Notes: generated from the letters alone by a model not told the origin. 64,000 nt of DNA from Pantoea conspicua (GCF_002095315.1 NZ_MLFN01000002.1:62001-126000); one strand, 5' to 3'; counted from the stretch's first letter, positions 1 through 10,300 are shown. Numbers and translations are program-made.

Positions 1-2
1 TT

Positions 3-455
<453 letters not shown>

Positions 456-510
456 GTGTTGTGAACCATCGTGATGTGGTTGTTTCAATCGATAATCACT
501 TGATTGAAAA

Positions 511-538
511 GGGGCAATGTTTTCATTGCCCTTAATTT
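511..538 (+). terminator. rho-independent terminator after dapB
   Basis: An 8-bp perfect stem (gggcaatg at 512-519, cattgccc at 524-531) with a four-T loop, followed by TTAATTTT. It lies 56 bases past the dapB stop and separates dapB from the carAB control region. Confidence 0.75.
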
Positions 539-628
539 TGCCAAAAATAGGCATTACGTTCTTATAATGCATACTGCAATCTGTTTTTAATCTTTATCTG
601 TCATTTTTCTCTCCGGAAGTCGCTAATT

Positions 629-644
629 TTGACCATTTGGTCAA
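629..644. promoter_or_regulatory. RutR operator upstream of carAB
   Basis: TTGACCATTTGGTCAA is a perfect inverted repeat matching the known RutR consensus TTGACCAnnTGGTCAA. It lies about 175-190 bases before the expected P1 start of carAB, close to the E. coli spacing. RutR senses uracil and thymine and modulates carAB P1. The site is read directly; RutR binding is inferred. Confidence 0.8.
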
Positions 645-685
645 AAATAATGGTCACTACCTCACGGTTTCGATTTTTTGCTGTC

Positions 686-702
686 TGGCAAACGATTATT
701 CC
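686..702. promoter_or_regulatory. probable PurR box upstream of carAB
   Basis: TGGCAAACGATTATTCC resembles the PurR consensus ACGCAAACGTTTGCGT, with the GCAAACG half intact and a weak right half. It sits about 120-135 bases before P1, where the E. coli carAB PurR site lies. In E. coli this site couples carbamoyl-phosphate synthesis to purine supply. Confidence 0.5.
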
Positions 703-785
703 ACCGAGTTTTCCGCTCTTTTTACCGCTCATGCCCGTTTTACCACTCAGAAGGCAGATAATAGTGAAAAAATCCCGACTCAGGG

Positions 786-814
786 TAGACAAGGACCAGG
801 TCGATCATTAGAAT
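786..814 (+). promoter_or_regulatory. carAB promoter P1 (pyrimidine-controlled)
   Basis: A -35 element TAGACA (786-791) and a -10 element TAGAAT (809-814) are separated by exactly 17 bases. This is the position and -10 sequence expected for the upstream carAB promoter of enterics, which answers to pyrimidines and purines. The intervening 539-628 holds no gene. Confidence 0.65.
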
Positions 815-852
815 GCGCGCAATTTGCCAAAAATCGACAATTCAGGCGGTTT

Positions 853-912
853 TTGCATTGATTCAGGCCAGTATTTTGAATTAATATGCAGATATTGTGA
901 CTGTTTATTCCC
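853..912 (+). promoter_or_regulatory. carAB promoter P2 with two ARG boxes
   Basis: Two ArgR half-operators lie in tandem with a 3-base gap: TTTTGAATTAATATGCAG (874-891), a near-consensus ARG box, and TTGTGACTGTTTATTCCC (895-912), a weaker one. This is the enteric arrangement by which the ArgR hexamer represses P2. A candidate P2 uses TTGCAT (853-858) and TTGAAT (876-881) with a 17-base spacer overlapping the first box. Confidence 0.65.
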
Positions 913-923
913 TGGAGGATGTT

Positions 924-2072
924 TTGATTAAGTCAGCGCTCTTGGTTCTGGAAGACGGAACCCAATTCCACGGTCGGGCCATCGGGGCAACAGGGTCGGC
1001 AGTGGGGGAAGTCGTTTTCAACACCTCAATGACCGGTTATCAAGAAATCCTCACTGATCCTTCCTATTCCCGCCAAATCGTCACTCTCACTTATCCTCAT
1101 ATCGGCAATGTCGGTGCCAATGCCGTCGATGAAGAATCCAGTCAGATTCATGCTCAGGGCCTGGTTATTCGTGATCTGCCGCTGATCGCCAGCAACTTCC
1201 GTAGCGAAGAGGGCCTGGCTGCCTGGCTGCAGCGCAATAACGTTGTGGCGATTGCCGATATTGATACCCGTAAGCTAACGCGCTTACTGCGTGAGAAAGG
1301 GGCGCAGAACGGCTGCATCATCGCCGGTGACAACCCGGATGCTGCGCTGGCGCTGCAAAAAGCCCAGGCGTTCCCCGGTCTGAAAGGGATGGATCTGGCG
1401 AAAGAAGTCTGCACAGCGGAAACCTATAGCTGGCAGCAGGGCAGCTGGCAGCTGGAAGGAGGACTGCCAGAGCAGGCTGCAGCGGAAGCGCTGCCTTACC
1501 ATGTGGTCGCTTATGACTACGGTGCCAAGCGTAACATCCTGCGGATGCTGGTAGACCGTGGCTGTCGCCTGACGGTTGTCCCGGCACAGACCCCGGCTGA
1601 AGAGGTGCTGAAGCTGAACCCGGATGGCATTTTCCTCTCCAACGGTCCGGGCGACCCGGAACCCTGTGACTATGCTATCAGCGCCATTCAGTCCTTCCTG
1701 AAAACCGATATTCCGTTGTTTGGTATCTGCCTCGGCCACCAGTTGCTGGCGCTGGCCAGCGGGGCGAAAACTGTCAAGATGAAGCTGGGCCACCACGGCG
1801 GTAACCATCCGGTGAAAGATCTGGATAACAACCGCGTGATGATTACGGCGCAGAACCACGGTTTTGCAGTAGATGAAACCGATCTGCCGGCGAACCTGCG
1901 CGTGACGCACATTTCGCTGTTTGACCAGACCGTGCAGGGGATTCACCGCACTGACAAGCCCGCGTTCAGCTTCCAGGGTCACCCTGAAGCGAGTCCGGGA
2001 CCGGGCGATGCCGCACCGCTGTTTGACCACTTTATTGAATTGATTGACGCATTCCGTTCGAAAGCGAAGTAA
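924..2072 (+). CDS. carA: carbamoyl-phosphate synthase small (glutaminase) subunit
   Basis: A 382-residue glutamine amidotransferase subunit that releases ammonia from glutamine and channels it to CarB for carbamoyl phosphate, the precursor of arginine and pyrimidines. The class I glutaminase domain is clear: nucleophile Cys269 in FGICLGHQ and the His353/Glu355 pair in [11 protein letters not shown] chose the TTG codon at 924 because it gives the conserved start (M)[11 protein letters not shown], has a GGAGG ribosome-binding site at 914-918, and gives exactly the E. coli length. E. coli carA also starts with TTG. An in-frame upstream GTG at 897 overlaps the second ARG box and is unlikely to be used. 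carB follows 13 bases after the stop. Confidence 0.98.
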   Translation: MIKSALLVLEDGTQFHGRAIGATGSAVGEVVFNTSMTGYQEILTDPSYSRQIVTLTYPHIGNVGANAVDEESSQIHAQGLVIRDLPLIASNFRSEEGLAAWLQRNNVVAIADIDTRKLTRLLREKGAQNGCIIAGDNPDAALALQKAQAFPGLKGMDLAKEVCTAETYSWQQGSWQLEGGLPEQAAAEALPYHVVAYDYGAKRNILRMLVDRGCRLTVVPAQTPAEEVLKLNPDGIFLSNGPGDPEPCDYAISAIQSFLKTDIPLFGICLGHQLLALASGAKTVKMKLGHHGGNHPVKDLDNNRVMITAQNHGFAVDETDLPANLRVTHISLFDQTVQGIHRTDKPAFSFQGHPEASPGPGDAAPLFDHFIELIDAFRSKAK

Positions 2073-2085
2073 TCAGGAGCTAATC

Positions 2086-5000
2086 ATGCCAAAACGTACA
2101 GACATAAAATCCATCCTGATTCTTGGCGCCGGTCCGATTGTGATCGGCCAGGCCTGCGAATTTGACTATTCCGGTGCGCAGGCGTGTAAAGCGCTGCGTG
2201 AAGAAGGTTACCGCGTCATTCTGGTCAACTCCAACCCGGCGACCATTATGACTGACCCGGAAATGGCCGATGCGACCTACATTGAGCCGATTCACTGGGA
2301 AGTGGTACGTAAAATCATCGAAAAAGAGCGCCCGGATGCGGTCCTGCCGACCATGGGCGGCCAGACGGCGCTGAACTGTGCGCTGGAGCTGGAACGTCAG
2401 GGCGTGCTGGCGGAATTTGGCGTCACCATGATTGGTGCCACTGCCGATGCGATTGATAAGGCCGAAGACCGCCGCCGTTTCGACGTGGCGATGAAAAGTA
2501 TCGGGCTGGATACCGCCCGTTCAGGCATCGCGCACAATATGGAAGAAGCGCTGGCAGTGGCTGAAGATGTCGGTTTCCCGTGCATCATCCGCCCTTCATT
2601 CACCATGGGCGGCACCGGCGGCGGTATCGCCTATAACCGCGAAGAGTTTGAAGAGATTTGCGAACGCGGTCTCGATCTCTCTCCGACCAATGAGCTGCTG
2701 ATTGATGAGTCGCTGATTGGCTGGAAAGAGTATGAGATGGAAGTGGTGCGCGATAAGAACGACAACTGCATCATTGTCTGCTCAATCGAAAACTTTGATG
2801 CGATGGGCATTCACACCGGTGACTCGATCACCGTCGCACCCGCCCAGACGCTGACCGATAAAGAGTACCAGATCATGCGTAACGCCTCGCTGGCGGTGCT
2901 GCGTGAAATCGGTGTCGAAACCGGTGGCTCCAACGTGCAGTTCTCGGTCAACCCGAAAAACGGCCGACTGATTGTGATCGAGATGAACCCACGCGTCTCG
3001 CGCTCCTCCGCGCTGGCTTCCAAAGCCACCGGCTTCCCGATTGCTAAAGTGGCAGCCAAACTGGCGGTCGGCTTTACCCTCGATGAGTTGATGAACGACA
3101 TCACCGGCGGCTTAACGCCAGCCTCGTTCGAGCCCTCGATTGACTACGTGGTGACCAAGATCCCACGCTTCAACTTCGAAAAATTTGCCGGTGCCAACGA
3201 TCGCCTGACCACCCAGATGAAATCGGTGGGTGAAGTGATGGCGATTGGCCGCACCTTCCAGGAATCGATGCAGAAAGCGCTGCGCGGGCTGGAAGTGGGT
3301 GCCAACGGCTTCGACCCGAAAGTTCACCTCGACGATCCGGAAGCGCTGACCCGCATCCGTCGCGAACTGAAAGATGCCGGTTCTGACCGCATCTGGTATA
3401 TCGCGGATGCGTTCCGTGCTGGCATGTCCGTCGATGGCGTCTTCAACCTGACCAACATTGACCGCTGGTTCCTGGTGCAGATTGAAGAGCTGGTACGGCT
3501 GGAAGAGCAGGTGGCGCGTGAAGGGGTTAACAGCCTCGACTATACGTTCCTGCGTGCCCTGAAGCGTAAAGGCTTTGCCGATGCGCGACTGGCGACGCTG
3601 GCCGGCGTGGCCGAAAGCGAGATTCGTAAGCTGCGTCAGCAGTTCAACCTGCATCCGGTTTACAAGCGCGTGGATACCTGCGCCGCTGAGTTCGCCACCG
3701 ATACCGCTTACATGTACTCCACATATGAAGAAGAGTGCGAAGCGAATCCGAATCAGGATCGTGAAAAAATTATGGTGCTGGGCGGTGGACCCAACCGTAT
3801 CGGCCAGGGCATTGAGTTCGATTACTGCTGCGTTCACGCGGCGCTGGCGCTGCGTGAAGATGGTTACGAGACCATTATGGTCAACTGTAACCCGGAAACC
3901 GTCTCGACCGACTACGACACCTCTGATCGCCTCTACTTCGAACCGGTCACGCTGGAAGATGTGCTGGAGATAGTGCGCATTGAGCAGCCAAAAGGCGTTA
4001 TCGTCCAGTATGGCGGTCAGACCCCGCTGAAACTGGCGCGCGCGCTGGAAGCCGCTGGTGTACCGGTTATCGGCACCAGCCCGGACTCGATTGACCGTGC
4101 GGAAGACCGTGAACGTTTCCAGCAGGCTGTCGATCGCCTGAACCTCAAGCAGCCGGCTAACGCCACGGTGGCGACGCTGGAGCAGGCGGTAGAGAAAGCC
4201 GCCGGACTGGGTTATCCGCTGGTGGTGCGTCCTTCCTACGTGCTCGGTGGACGCGCAATGGAAATCGTTTATGACGAAATCGACCTCAAGCGCTACTTCC
4301 AGACGGCGGTTTCGGTCTCAAACGATGCGCCGGTCCTGCTGGACCGCTTCCTTGATGATGCGGTAGAAGTGGACGTCGATGCGATTTGCGACGGTGAGCG
4401 GGTGCTGATCGGCGGCATCATGGAACACATTGAACAGGCGGGCGTGCACTCCGGTGACTCCGCCTGTTCACTGCCGGCCTACACGCTGAATCAGGAGATA
4501 CAGAATGTGATGCGTCAGCAGGTCGAGAAGCTGGCGTTTGAACTCAACGTGCGCGGCTTAATGAACGTTCAGTTCGCGGTGAAAGACAACGAAGTCTACC
4601 TGATTGAGGTCAACCCTCGCGCCGCGCGTACCGTGCCGTTCGTCTCTAAGGCGACCGGGGTCCCGCTGGCCAAAGTGGCAGCGCGCGTGATGGCTGGCAA
4701 AACCCTGGCCGAGCAGGGCGTCACCGAAGAGGTGATTCCGCCGTACTACTCGGTGAAAGAGGTGGTGCTGCCGTTCAACAAGTTCCAGGGTGTCGACCCG
4801 ATTCTTGGCCCGGAAATGCGCTCCACCGGTGAGGTGATGGGCGTGGGACGGACCTTCGCTGAAGCCTTCGCCAAAGCGATGCTCGGTGCGCAGAGCAACA
4901 TGAAGAAGTCAGGCCGTGCGCTGTTGTCGGTGCGTGAAGGCGATAAGAAACGTATCGTCGACCTCGCCGCCAAACTGCAGAAGTTTGGTTTCGAACTGGA

Positions 5001-5313
5001 TGCGACCCACGGTACGGCAGTGGTGCTGGGTGAAGCGGGCATCAATCCGCGCCTGGTCAATAAGGTGCATGAAGGGCGTCCGCACATTCAGGATCGTCTG
5101 AAGAATGGCGAGTACACCTACATCGTCAATACCACCGCAGGCCGTCAGGCGATTGAGGATTCCAAGCTGATTCGCCGCAGCGCACTGCAGTATAAAGTGC
5201 ACTACGACACCACGCTGAACGGCGGTTTCGCCACGGCGATGGCGCTGAATGCCGATCCGACGGAACAGGTTATTTCGGTGCAGGAAATGCACGCACAAAT
5301 CAAAGCGAAATAA
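2086..5313 (+). CDS. carB: carbamoyl-phosphate synthase large subunit
   Basis: A 1075-residue cytoplasmic synthetase that makes carbamoyl phosphate from bicarbonate, ammonia and two ATP. It has two homologous ATP-grasp halves: carboxyphosphate synthesis at about 1-400 and carbamoyl phosphate synthesis at about 555-935. An oligomerisation region lies between them, and a C-terminal MGS-like domain (about 936-1075) binds the allosteric effectors UMP, IMP and ornithine. The repeated signatures [17 protein letters not shown] and [16 protein letters not shown] mark the two halves. The start ATG at 2086 follows AGGAG and gives the conserved [12 protein letters not shown]; an upstream in-frame codon inside carA is rejected. 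Length matches the family (1073 in E. coli). Confidence 0.98.
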   Translation: MPKRTDIKSILILGAGPIVIGQACEFDYSGAQACKALREEGYRVILVNSNPATIMTDPEMADATYIEPIHWEVVRKIIEKERPDAVLPTMGGQTALNCALELERQGVLAEFGVTMIGATADAIDKAEDRRRFDVAMKSIGLDTARSGIAHNMEEALAVAEDVGFPCIIRPSFTMGGTGGGIAYNREEFEEICERGLDLSPTNELLIDESLIGWKEYEMEVVRDKNDNCIIVCSIENFDAMGIHTGDSITVAPAQTLTDKEYQIMRNASLAVLREIGVETGGSNVQFSVNPKNGRLIVIEMNPRVSRSSALASKATGFPIAKVAAKLAVGFTLDELMNDITGGLTPASFEPSIDYVVTKIPRFNFEKFAGANDRLTTQMKSVGEVMAIGRTFQESMQKALRGLEVGANGFDPKVHLDDPEALTRIRRELKDAGSDRIWYIADAFRAGMSVDGVFNLTNIDRWFLVQIEELVRLEEQVAREGVNSLDYTFLRALKRKGFADARLATLAGVAESEIRKLRQQFNLHPVYKRVDTCAAEFATDTAYMYSTYEEECEANPNQDREKIMVLGGGPNRIGQGIEFDYCCVHAALALREDGYETIMVNCNPETVSTDYDTSDRLYFEPVTLEDVLEIVRIEQPKGVIVQYGGQTPLKLARALEAAGVPVIGTSPDSIDRAEDRERFQQAVDRLNLKQPANATVATLEQAVEKAAGLGYPLVVRPSYVLGGRAMEIVYDEIDLKRYFQTAVSVSNDAPVLLDRFLDDAVEVDVDAICDGERVLIGGIMEHIEQAGVHSGDSACSLPAYTLNQEIQNVMRQQVEKLAFELNVRGLMNVQFAVKDNEVYLIEVNPRAARTVPFVSKATGVPLAKVAARVMAGKTLAEQGVTEEVIPPYYSVKEVVLPFNKFQGVDPILGPEMRSTGEVMGVGRTFAEAFAKAMLGAQSNMKKSGRALLSVREGDKKRIVDLAAKLQKFGFELDATHGTAVVLGEAGINPRLVNKVHEGRPHIQDRLKNGEYTYIVNTTAGRQAIEDSKLIRRSALQYKVHYDTTLNGGFATAMALNADPTEQVISVQEMHAQIKAK

Positions 5314-5321
5314 TCGTGATA

Positions 5322-5347
5322 ACGGCTCCTGCGGGAGCCGTTTTTTT
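5322..5347 (+). terminator. rho-independent terminator after carB
   Basis: An 8-bp stem (acggctcc / ggagccgt) with tetraloop TGCG, then seven T. It starts 9 bases after the carB stop. The same hairpin sequence recurs after the porin at 6693, so the porin is bracketed by two copies. Confidence 0.9.
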
Positions 5348-5544
5348 GGCTTTTATTGGTACTGAAATACTCGTGATAAGCAGACGCATTTGAATTAAAG
5401 TTACTGATTTGGCTTAATTTTTTAGCTTTCGGTGCGAATGAAGCCGTTTCGCACATTTTTATAATTGAAACACTTCCTGTACAAATCTTTCATCAGTACT
5501 ATGCCTGCCGCTCATTACCAGAGCGGATTCAGGACAAAAATAAA

Positions 5545-6684
5545 ATGAAAATGCGTACTTTTTCTCTGAGTGCAGTGGCTGCACTAATGGCAATGCTCCC
5601 TTTCGCCAGCCAGGCGGAAATCACCCTGTTAAAACAGGACCCGCAGGCGGGCGATCCGCTTAGCCGCCTGAACTTTGCCGTGGGCGGCAGTATTCGTGCT
5701 CAGGTCAACCACCAGACCGGCGTGAATGACAAATCCTACAAGCGTGACGGTTTTGACGGCGGCACCCGTTTCCGTTTCGGCGCTGACTACTACCTGTTTG
5801 ATGATGTCAGCTGGATCAGCTACTACGAGCTGGGCGTCAACATACCTGCGGTATTCGACTGGGATCGTCATTACGCGGATGGCGCTAATAACACCACCCG
5901 TCGTCAGCTCTATACCGGCCTGAAAAGCAAAACCTGGGGTCAGCTGACCTTTGGCCAGCAGAACAGTGTCTATTACGATGTGGTGGGCGCCAAAACCGAT
6001 ATCTGGGATTACGATATGATCGGTCAGGCACCCGGCAACGGTATCAATGGCGACTATGACGGATCTTACCGCTCGCGTAAGCAGCTGAAGTATAAAAACA
6101 CCTTCGGCGATGTCGATCTCTATGCCTCATACCTGTTTGACGATAACGAATATCTGCCAGGTAACGGCCTGCGCTACAAGCGTAAAGGCGGCGGTTCGCT
6201 GGGCCTGGATTATCACATCACTGACGATCTGACCTGGGGCACGGCGTGGAACTACACCCATGCGGCGATGCGTAACCCGGATAACGGCGACAGTAAAGAT
6301 TATGACCAGAACATTCTGGGGACTGCGCTGAGCTGGACGCCAGGCAACTGGACCCTCTCTGCGGGCGGTGGCTGGTATCAGAACTTCATGACCACCAAAC
6401 GCAAAGATGTGCATGATTACTTTGCTGACGACGCGTGGGGCATTGAGTACTTTGCCGGTTATAAAGTGCCGGTGGCACAGTACGGTCTGAAAGCGGTGCA
6501 GCCTTATGTAATGGGCGATCGCATCGAGTACGCTAACGGTCGTAATTACCAGCGTATTGATAACGGTCTGGGCGTTACGCTGTTCCTCGACTACGGCTTC
6601 CGCGTCGATTACGAACACGTCTTTACCTCCAGCACGGATAACCTCGGTGATATGAATCTGGTGCGTCTGCGCTACGACTTCTGA
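5545..6684 (+). CDS. outer membrane porin (general Gram-negative porin family)
   Basis: A 379-residue outer membrane beta-barrel protein. Residues 1-24 form a Sec signal peptide ending ASQA before EITLL. The mature part alternates short aromatic-rich strands with glycine/aspartate turns and ends in RLRYDF, with the terminal phenylalanine recognised by the BAM machinery. It looks like the diffusion-porin superfamily rather than a closely recognised OmpC/OmpF, so no symbol is given. The ATG at 5545 has AGGA at 5531-5534; a second ATG at 5551 is possible. In E. coli other genes lie between carB and folA, so this is a lineage-specific insertion. Substrate is unknown. The 197 bases upstream (5348-5544) are AT-rich and presumably hold its promoter. 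Confidence 0.8.
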   Translation: MKMRTFSLSAVAALMAMLPFASQAEITLLKQDPQAGDPLSRLNFAVGGSIRAQVNHQTGVNDKSYKRDGFDGGTRFRFGADYYLFDDVSWISYYELGVNIPAVFDWDRHYADGANNTTRRQLYTGLKSKTWGQLTFGQQNSVYYDVVGAKTDIWDYDMIGQAPGNGINGDYDGSYRSRKQLKYKNTFGDVDLYASYLFDDNEYLPGNGLRYKRKGGGSLGLDYHITDDLTWGTAWNYTHAAMRNPDNGDSKDYDQNILGTALSWTPGNWTLSAGGGWYQNFMTTKRKDVHDYFADDAWGIEYFAGYKVPVAQYGLKAVQPYVMGDRIEYANGRNYQRIDNGLGVTLFLDYGFRVDYEHVFTSSTDNLGDMNLVRLRYDF

Positions 6685-6692
6685 TTACCCTG

Positions 6693-6716
6693 ACGGCTCC
6701 TGCGGGAGCCGTTTTT
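6693..6716 (+). terminator. rho-independent terminator after porin
   Basis: Stem acggctcc / ggagccgt with TGCG loop and five T. It begins 9 bases after the porin stop and is identical in stem and loop to the carB terminator at 5322. Confidence 0.9.
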
Positions 6717-6860
6717 ATTTGTTTCTCTTCCTGTTGTACCAGCCTAAGCCGGACCGCAGTCGCGCTGCGGCATTCAGCCACCATTGTGCGGTGAAAAACT
6801 CTGCATCAGCGCGAAAACGCGGTGACATAAAAGCTTTACTCAAATAGACCTTTCCCGCTA

Positions 6861-6889
6861 TCGACGAAAGTTTCGCCTTTACGTATGAT
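6861..6889 (+). promoter_or_regulatory. probable folA promoter
   Basis: TCGACG (6861-6866) and TATGAT (6884-6889) are spaced by 17 bases. The -10 element ends 30 bases before the folA ATG. The -35 matches 4 of 6 consensus bases. Promoter identity is inferred. Confidence 0.5.
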
Positions 6890-6919
6890 GGCGCCAATTT
6901 TTTCCAGTGAGTGGTTAAC

Positions 6920-7402
6920 ATGATTAGTCTTATCGCGGCATTAGCAGCAGATCGCATTATTGGTATGGAGAACGCCATGCCGTGGGACCTGCCTGCAGAT
7001 TTGGCGTGGTTTAAGCGCAACACGCTGAAAAAGCCGGTTATTATGGGGCGGCTGACCTTTGAATCGATTGGTCGTCCGTTGCCGGGCCGGCTGAACATCG
7101 TGGTCAGCAGCAAGCCGGGCAGCACTGAAGGCGTTACCTGGGTTACCTCGCTGGATGCGGCGTTAGAGGCTGCGGGTGAGGCGGAAGAAGTGATGGTAAT
7201 TGGCGGTGGCCGGATTTATGAGCAGATGCTGCCGCGTGCCGACCGTCTTTATCTGACCCATATTGATGCGGAAGTGGAAGGCGACACTCAGTTCCCGGAC
7301 TACGAGCCGGATGAGTGGCAATCGACATTCAGTGAATTTCATGACGCCGATGCGCAAAATTCCCACAGCTATTGTTTTGAGATCCTCGATCGCCGTCGCT
7401 AA
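6920..7402 (+). CDS. folA: dihydrofolate reductase
   Basis: A 160-residue chromosomal DHFR that reduces dihydrofolate to tetrahydrofolate with NADPH; it is the trimethoprim target. The catalytic Asp27, the Met20 loop (GMENAMPW) and the VIGGGRIYE nucleotide segment are present. Sites commonly altered in resistant E. coli (Pro21, Ala26, Leu28, Trp30) carry the usual residues. In the cofactor-binding segment the sequence is GRLTFESIG where E. coli has GRHTWESIG, so His45 is Leu and Trp47 is Phe. I chose the ATG at 6920, which gives MISLIAALA; a GTG three codons upstream is in frame but would add a non-family extension. The stop is 95 bases before the next gene. Confidence 0.97.
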   Translation: MISLIAALAADRIIGMENAMPWDLPADLAWFKRNTLKKPVIMGRLTFESIGRPLPGRLNIVVSSKPGSTEGVTWVTSLDAALEAAGEAEEVMVIGGGRIYEQMLPRADRLYLTHIDAEVEGDTQFPDYEPDEWQSTFSEFHDADAQNSHSYCFEILDRRR

Positions 7403-7430
7403 TCCTGCGGCGGCCGCTGTTCCTCGCCGA

Positions 7431-7464
7431 CTGTAACAAAGCTGTCACTTAACTTAATTAGCAT
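7431..7464 (+). promoter_or_regulatory. PhoB-dependent promoter (Pho box) of phoX
   Basis: CTGTAACAAAGCTGTCAC (7431-7448) is two CTGTNAC repeats 11 bases apart, close to the PhoB consensus CTGTCAT-N4-CTGTCAT. A -10-like TAGCAT starts at 7459, ten bases past the box, the spacing typical of Pho promoters that lack a -35 element. Induction under phosphate starvation is inferred. Confidence 0.8.
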
Positions 7465-7503
7465 TGCTTCTTCTCTGGGATCAATACAAAGGAAGCAATG
7501 ATA

Positions 7504-9387
7504 ATGAAAACCGAATTAACCGCCTTAAGTACTGACCGTCTGCCCGATCCATTGCGTCGAAAATTCATTGCCGGTTCCGGAGCTCTCGGTCTGACCGGCT
7601 TTCTCGGTGGCGGACTTACGCTGTCTGGTCATGCACTGGCCAAAGGCGAACCGACCGGCAGCCCGCTGTTAGGCTTCAAAGCCATTACCGCCTCAACCGC
7701 TGATGAAGTGGTGGTGGCTCCAGGCTACCGGGCAGAGGTATTAATCTCCTGGGGTGACCCGCTGGTTGACGGCGCAGCGGCGTTTGATCCGCAGGGCAAT
7801 AACAGCGCAGAAGATCAGGAAAAACAGTTCGGTGATAACAACGACGGCATGAGCTTTTTCGCCATTGATGACCATCATGGTGTCATGGCGATCAATAACG
7901 AATATGTCAACGAACGCACCCTGTTTGCCCACGGCGGCAGCAAAGCCACCAGTCTGGAAGATGTTAAGAAGTCACAGGCGGCGCACGGTGTTTCGATCGT
8001 TGAAGTCAGACGTGGCGAAGGCAATCGCTGGCAGGTAGTACGTCCTTCTGACTATAACCGCCGCATCACGGCCAATAGCGAAATGCGCTTTTCCGGCCCG
8101 GCGGCGGGTGATAAAGCGTTGCAGACCGCAGCCGATCCGCAGGGAATTAAGGTGCTGGGCACCTTTGGCAACTGCGCCAACGGCAAAACCCCGTGGGGCA
8201 CCTATCTCACCTGTGAAGAGAACTATGACACCTACTTTGGTTCTCATCAGGCTGACTTTACGCCCACCCCGCAGCAGCAACGTTACACCCTGAACGCCGC
8301 CGAACCCGAACGTAACTGGGCTGATTTCGATCCACGCTTCGACATCGCTAAAAACCCCAACGAATTTAACCGCCACGGCTGGATCGTCGAGATCGATCCG
8401 TTTGATCCACGCTCCGTTCCGGTAAAACGTACCGCGCTGGGCCGCTTCAAACATGAAAACGCGGCAGTAACCGTCGCTAAAACCGGGCAACTGGTGGTTT
8501 ACATGGGTGACGACGAGCGCGGCGAGTATATCTATAAATATGTTTCGGACGACAAAGTCATCCCGGACGATGCGCAGGCAAATCGCGAGTTGCTCGACAA
8601 AGGCACGCTCTATGTCGCGCAGTTTAACGGCGATGCGAACGGCACGCCGCTCAAAGGCACCGGACGCTGGCTGGCGCTAAAGTGGGGTGAAAATGGGCTG
8701 ACCGCTGACAAGGGCTTCAACAGTCAGGCCGATGTACTGATTAACGCGCGTGCTGCGGCAGATGTGGTTAGCGCCACGCGCATGGATCGACCGGAGTGGA
8801 TCGCGGTGAATCCGCATGATGGCCGCGCCTATTGTACGCTGACCAACAATAACAAACGCGGCAGTGAAGCGATGCCGGTCAATGCCGCCAACCCGCGACC
8901 TGAAAATATTTATGGACAGATTATTCGCTGGGATGAGAAGGGCGACGCGACGGCGCTGCGTTTTGACTGGGATATTTTTGCCCTGTGCGGTAACCCCATC
9001 GCACACCCCGAAGGCATCTATCGGGGTACACCGAACATCACCGCTGAAAATACCTTCAACAGTCCGGATGGACTGGGATTTGATGCGCAGGGCCGGCTGT
9101 GGATCCTGACCGATGGCAAGTACAGCAATAAAGAGGATTATCAGGGGCAGGGCAATAATCAGATGCTGGTCGGTGACCCGAACAGCGGCGAAATCCGCCG
9201 GTTCATGGTGGGACCCAAATCATGCGAGCTGACCGGCATTACCTTCACGCCGGATTACAAAACGCTGTTTGTTAATGTTCAGCATCCGGGTGAAGAGGGC
9301 GACTCTCACTTCCCGCACAACAGCCCGCGTCCACGCTCATCAGTGGTGATGATTACTCGCGAAGATGGCGGCGTTATCGGCGCATAA
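7504..9387 (+). CDS. phoX: PhoX-family (DUF839) phosphatase, Tat-exported
   Basis: A 627-residue protein of the PhoX/DUF839 family: alkaline phosphatases with a calcium/iron cofactor that release phosphate from organic esters in the periplasm. The N-terminus is a twin-arginine signal: LRRKFIAG at residues 17-24, a hydrophobic stretch, and a likely cleavage after ALA46. Family segments include GNCANGKTPWGTYLTCEENYD and the late NVQHPGEE region. The ATG at 7504 is preferred over one at 7498 because the GGAAG site (7491-7495) is 8 bases from the former but 2 from the latter. A Pho box lies upstream. The gene interrupts the E. coli-type folA-apaH adjacency, so it was gained or kept in this lineage. 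Activity is inferred from family. Confidence 0.87.
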   Translation: MKTELTALSTDRLPDPLRRKFIAGSGALGLTGFLGGGLTLSGHALAKGEPTGSPLLGFKAITASTADEVVVAPGYRAEVLISWGDPLVDGAAAFDPQGNNSAEDQEKQFGDNNDGMSFFAIDDHHGVMAINNEYVNERTLFAHGGSKATSLEDVKKSQAAHGVSIVEVRRGEGNRWQVVRPSDYNRRITANSEMRFSGPAAGDKALQTAADPQGIKVLGTFGNCANGKTPWGTYLTCEENYDTYFGSHQADFTPTPQQQRYTLNAAEPERNWADFDPRFDIAKNPNEFNRHGWIVEIDPFDPRSVPVKRTALGRFKHENAAVTVAKTGQLVVYMGDDERGEYIYKYVSDDKVIPDDAQANRELLDKGTLYVAQFNGDANGTPLKGTGRWLALKWGENGLTADKGFNSQADVLINARAAADVVSATRMDRPEWIAVNPHDGRAYCTLTNNNKRGSEAMPVNAANPRPENIYGQIIRWDEKGDATALRFDWDIFALCGNPIAHPEGIYRGTPNITAENTFNSPDGLGFDAQGRLWILTDGKYSNKEDYQGQGNNQMLVGDPNSGEIRRFMVGPKSCELTGITFTPDYKTLFVNVQHPGEEGDSHFPHNSPRPRSSVVMITREDGGVIGA

Positions 9388-9393
9388 CGCTGC

Positions 9394-9420
9394 AGATACT
9401 GGCCGATCAGGCCAGTATCT
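9394..9420. terminator. hairpin between convergent phoX and apaH
   Basis: An 11-bp perfect stem (agatactggcc / ggccagtatct) with a 5-base loop lies 6 bases past the phoX stop and just before the apaH stop. The T tract is poor on both strands, so a bidirectional terminator is likely but not certain. Confidence 0.65.
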
Positions 9421-9423
9421 CTG

Positions 9424-10281
9424 TTACAGCGTCGGGGGGGACAGGTTCTCGCTGGAGGCTAAGGCCTTTTCACGATTCGATGGCTGCACCACGTAACGCT
9501 GGCTTTCCCAGTGCAGCAGCGTCAGCGTACCGCCCCAGCAGCAACCGGTATCCAGGCCAATAATCCCTGCTGGCGTACCTTTGCCTTCCAGCGAGGCCCA
9601 GTGACCAAACACAATGGTATAGTCGCGTGCCACCGGTCCTTCAATGTTGAACCAGGGCTTTAACGGCGGCAGCGCCGATTCCGGCGTATCCTTACAGATC
9701 ATATCCAGCTGACCATTCGGGAAGCAGTAACGCATGCGGGTCAGGGCATTGGTACTGAAGCGCAGGCGGGCCAGTCCGGTGAGGTCTTCGCTCCAGTTGT
9801 TCGGCATGTCGCCATACATCGCATCCAGGAACAGCGGATAGCTGTCACTGGCCAGTACCGACTCTACTTCACGCGCACACTTTTTTGCGGTTTCAATATC
9901 CCACTGCGGCGTAATGCCGGCATGGCCCATCACCAGCTTTTTCTCTTCATCAACCTGCAACAGCGGTTGACGACGCAGCCAGTTAATCAGTTCATCCGCA
10001 TCCTCCGCTTCCAGCAGCGGTGTCAGGCGATCTTTGGGTTTGTTACGGCTGATACCCGCGTAGACCGCCAGCAGATGCAGATCGTGATTACCCAGTACCA
10101 GTCGCACCGCATTACCCAGCGATTTCACGTAGCGCAGTACTTCAAGCGAGCCGGGGCCGCGCGCCACCAGGTCACCGGTCAGCCACAGCGTATCCTGCTG
10201 AGGATCGAAATCGACCTGCTGCAGTAGCGCACGTAATTCGTCGTAGCACCCGTGAACGTCACCAATCAGGTATGTGCTCAT
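9424..10281 (-). CDS. apaH: bis(5'-nucleosyl)-tetraphosphatase, symmetrical
   Basis: A 285-residue calcineurin-like phosphoesterase that splits Ap4A to two ADP and also acts on Np4-capped RNA in enterics. The metallophosphatase motifs are in order: GDVHGCYDE (about 7-15), GDLVARGP (about 36-43) and GNHDLH (about 64-69), followed by a GHAG motif. The tail is a little longer than in E. coli (280-282). It is the last gene of the minus-strand lptD-surA-pdxA-rsmA-apaG-apaH series, 55 bases after apaG, with a possible terminator or attenuator between them. Confidence 0.97.
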   Translation of the reverse strand: MSTYLIGDVHGCYDELRALLQQVDFDPQQDTLWLTGDLVARGPGSLEVLRYVKSLGNAVRLVLGNHDLHLLAVYAGISRNKPKDRLTPLLEAEDADELINWLRRQPLLQVDEEKKLVMGHAGITPQWDIETAKKCAREVESVLASDSYPLFLDAMYGDMPNNWSEDLTGLARLRFSTNALTRMRYCFPNGQLDMICKDTPESALPPLKPWFNIEGPVARDYTIVFGHWASLEGKGTPAGIIGLDTGCCWGGTLTLLHWESQRYVVQPSNREKALASSENLSPPTL

Positions 10282-10300
10282 AGACTTTTATCCAGTATGA

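Noticed and set aside
1284-2030. 248-codon frame antisense to carA
   Set aside because: Opposite a conserved gene and overlapping its catalytic region; no coding evidence.
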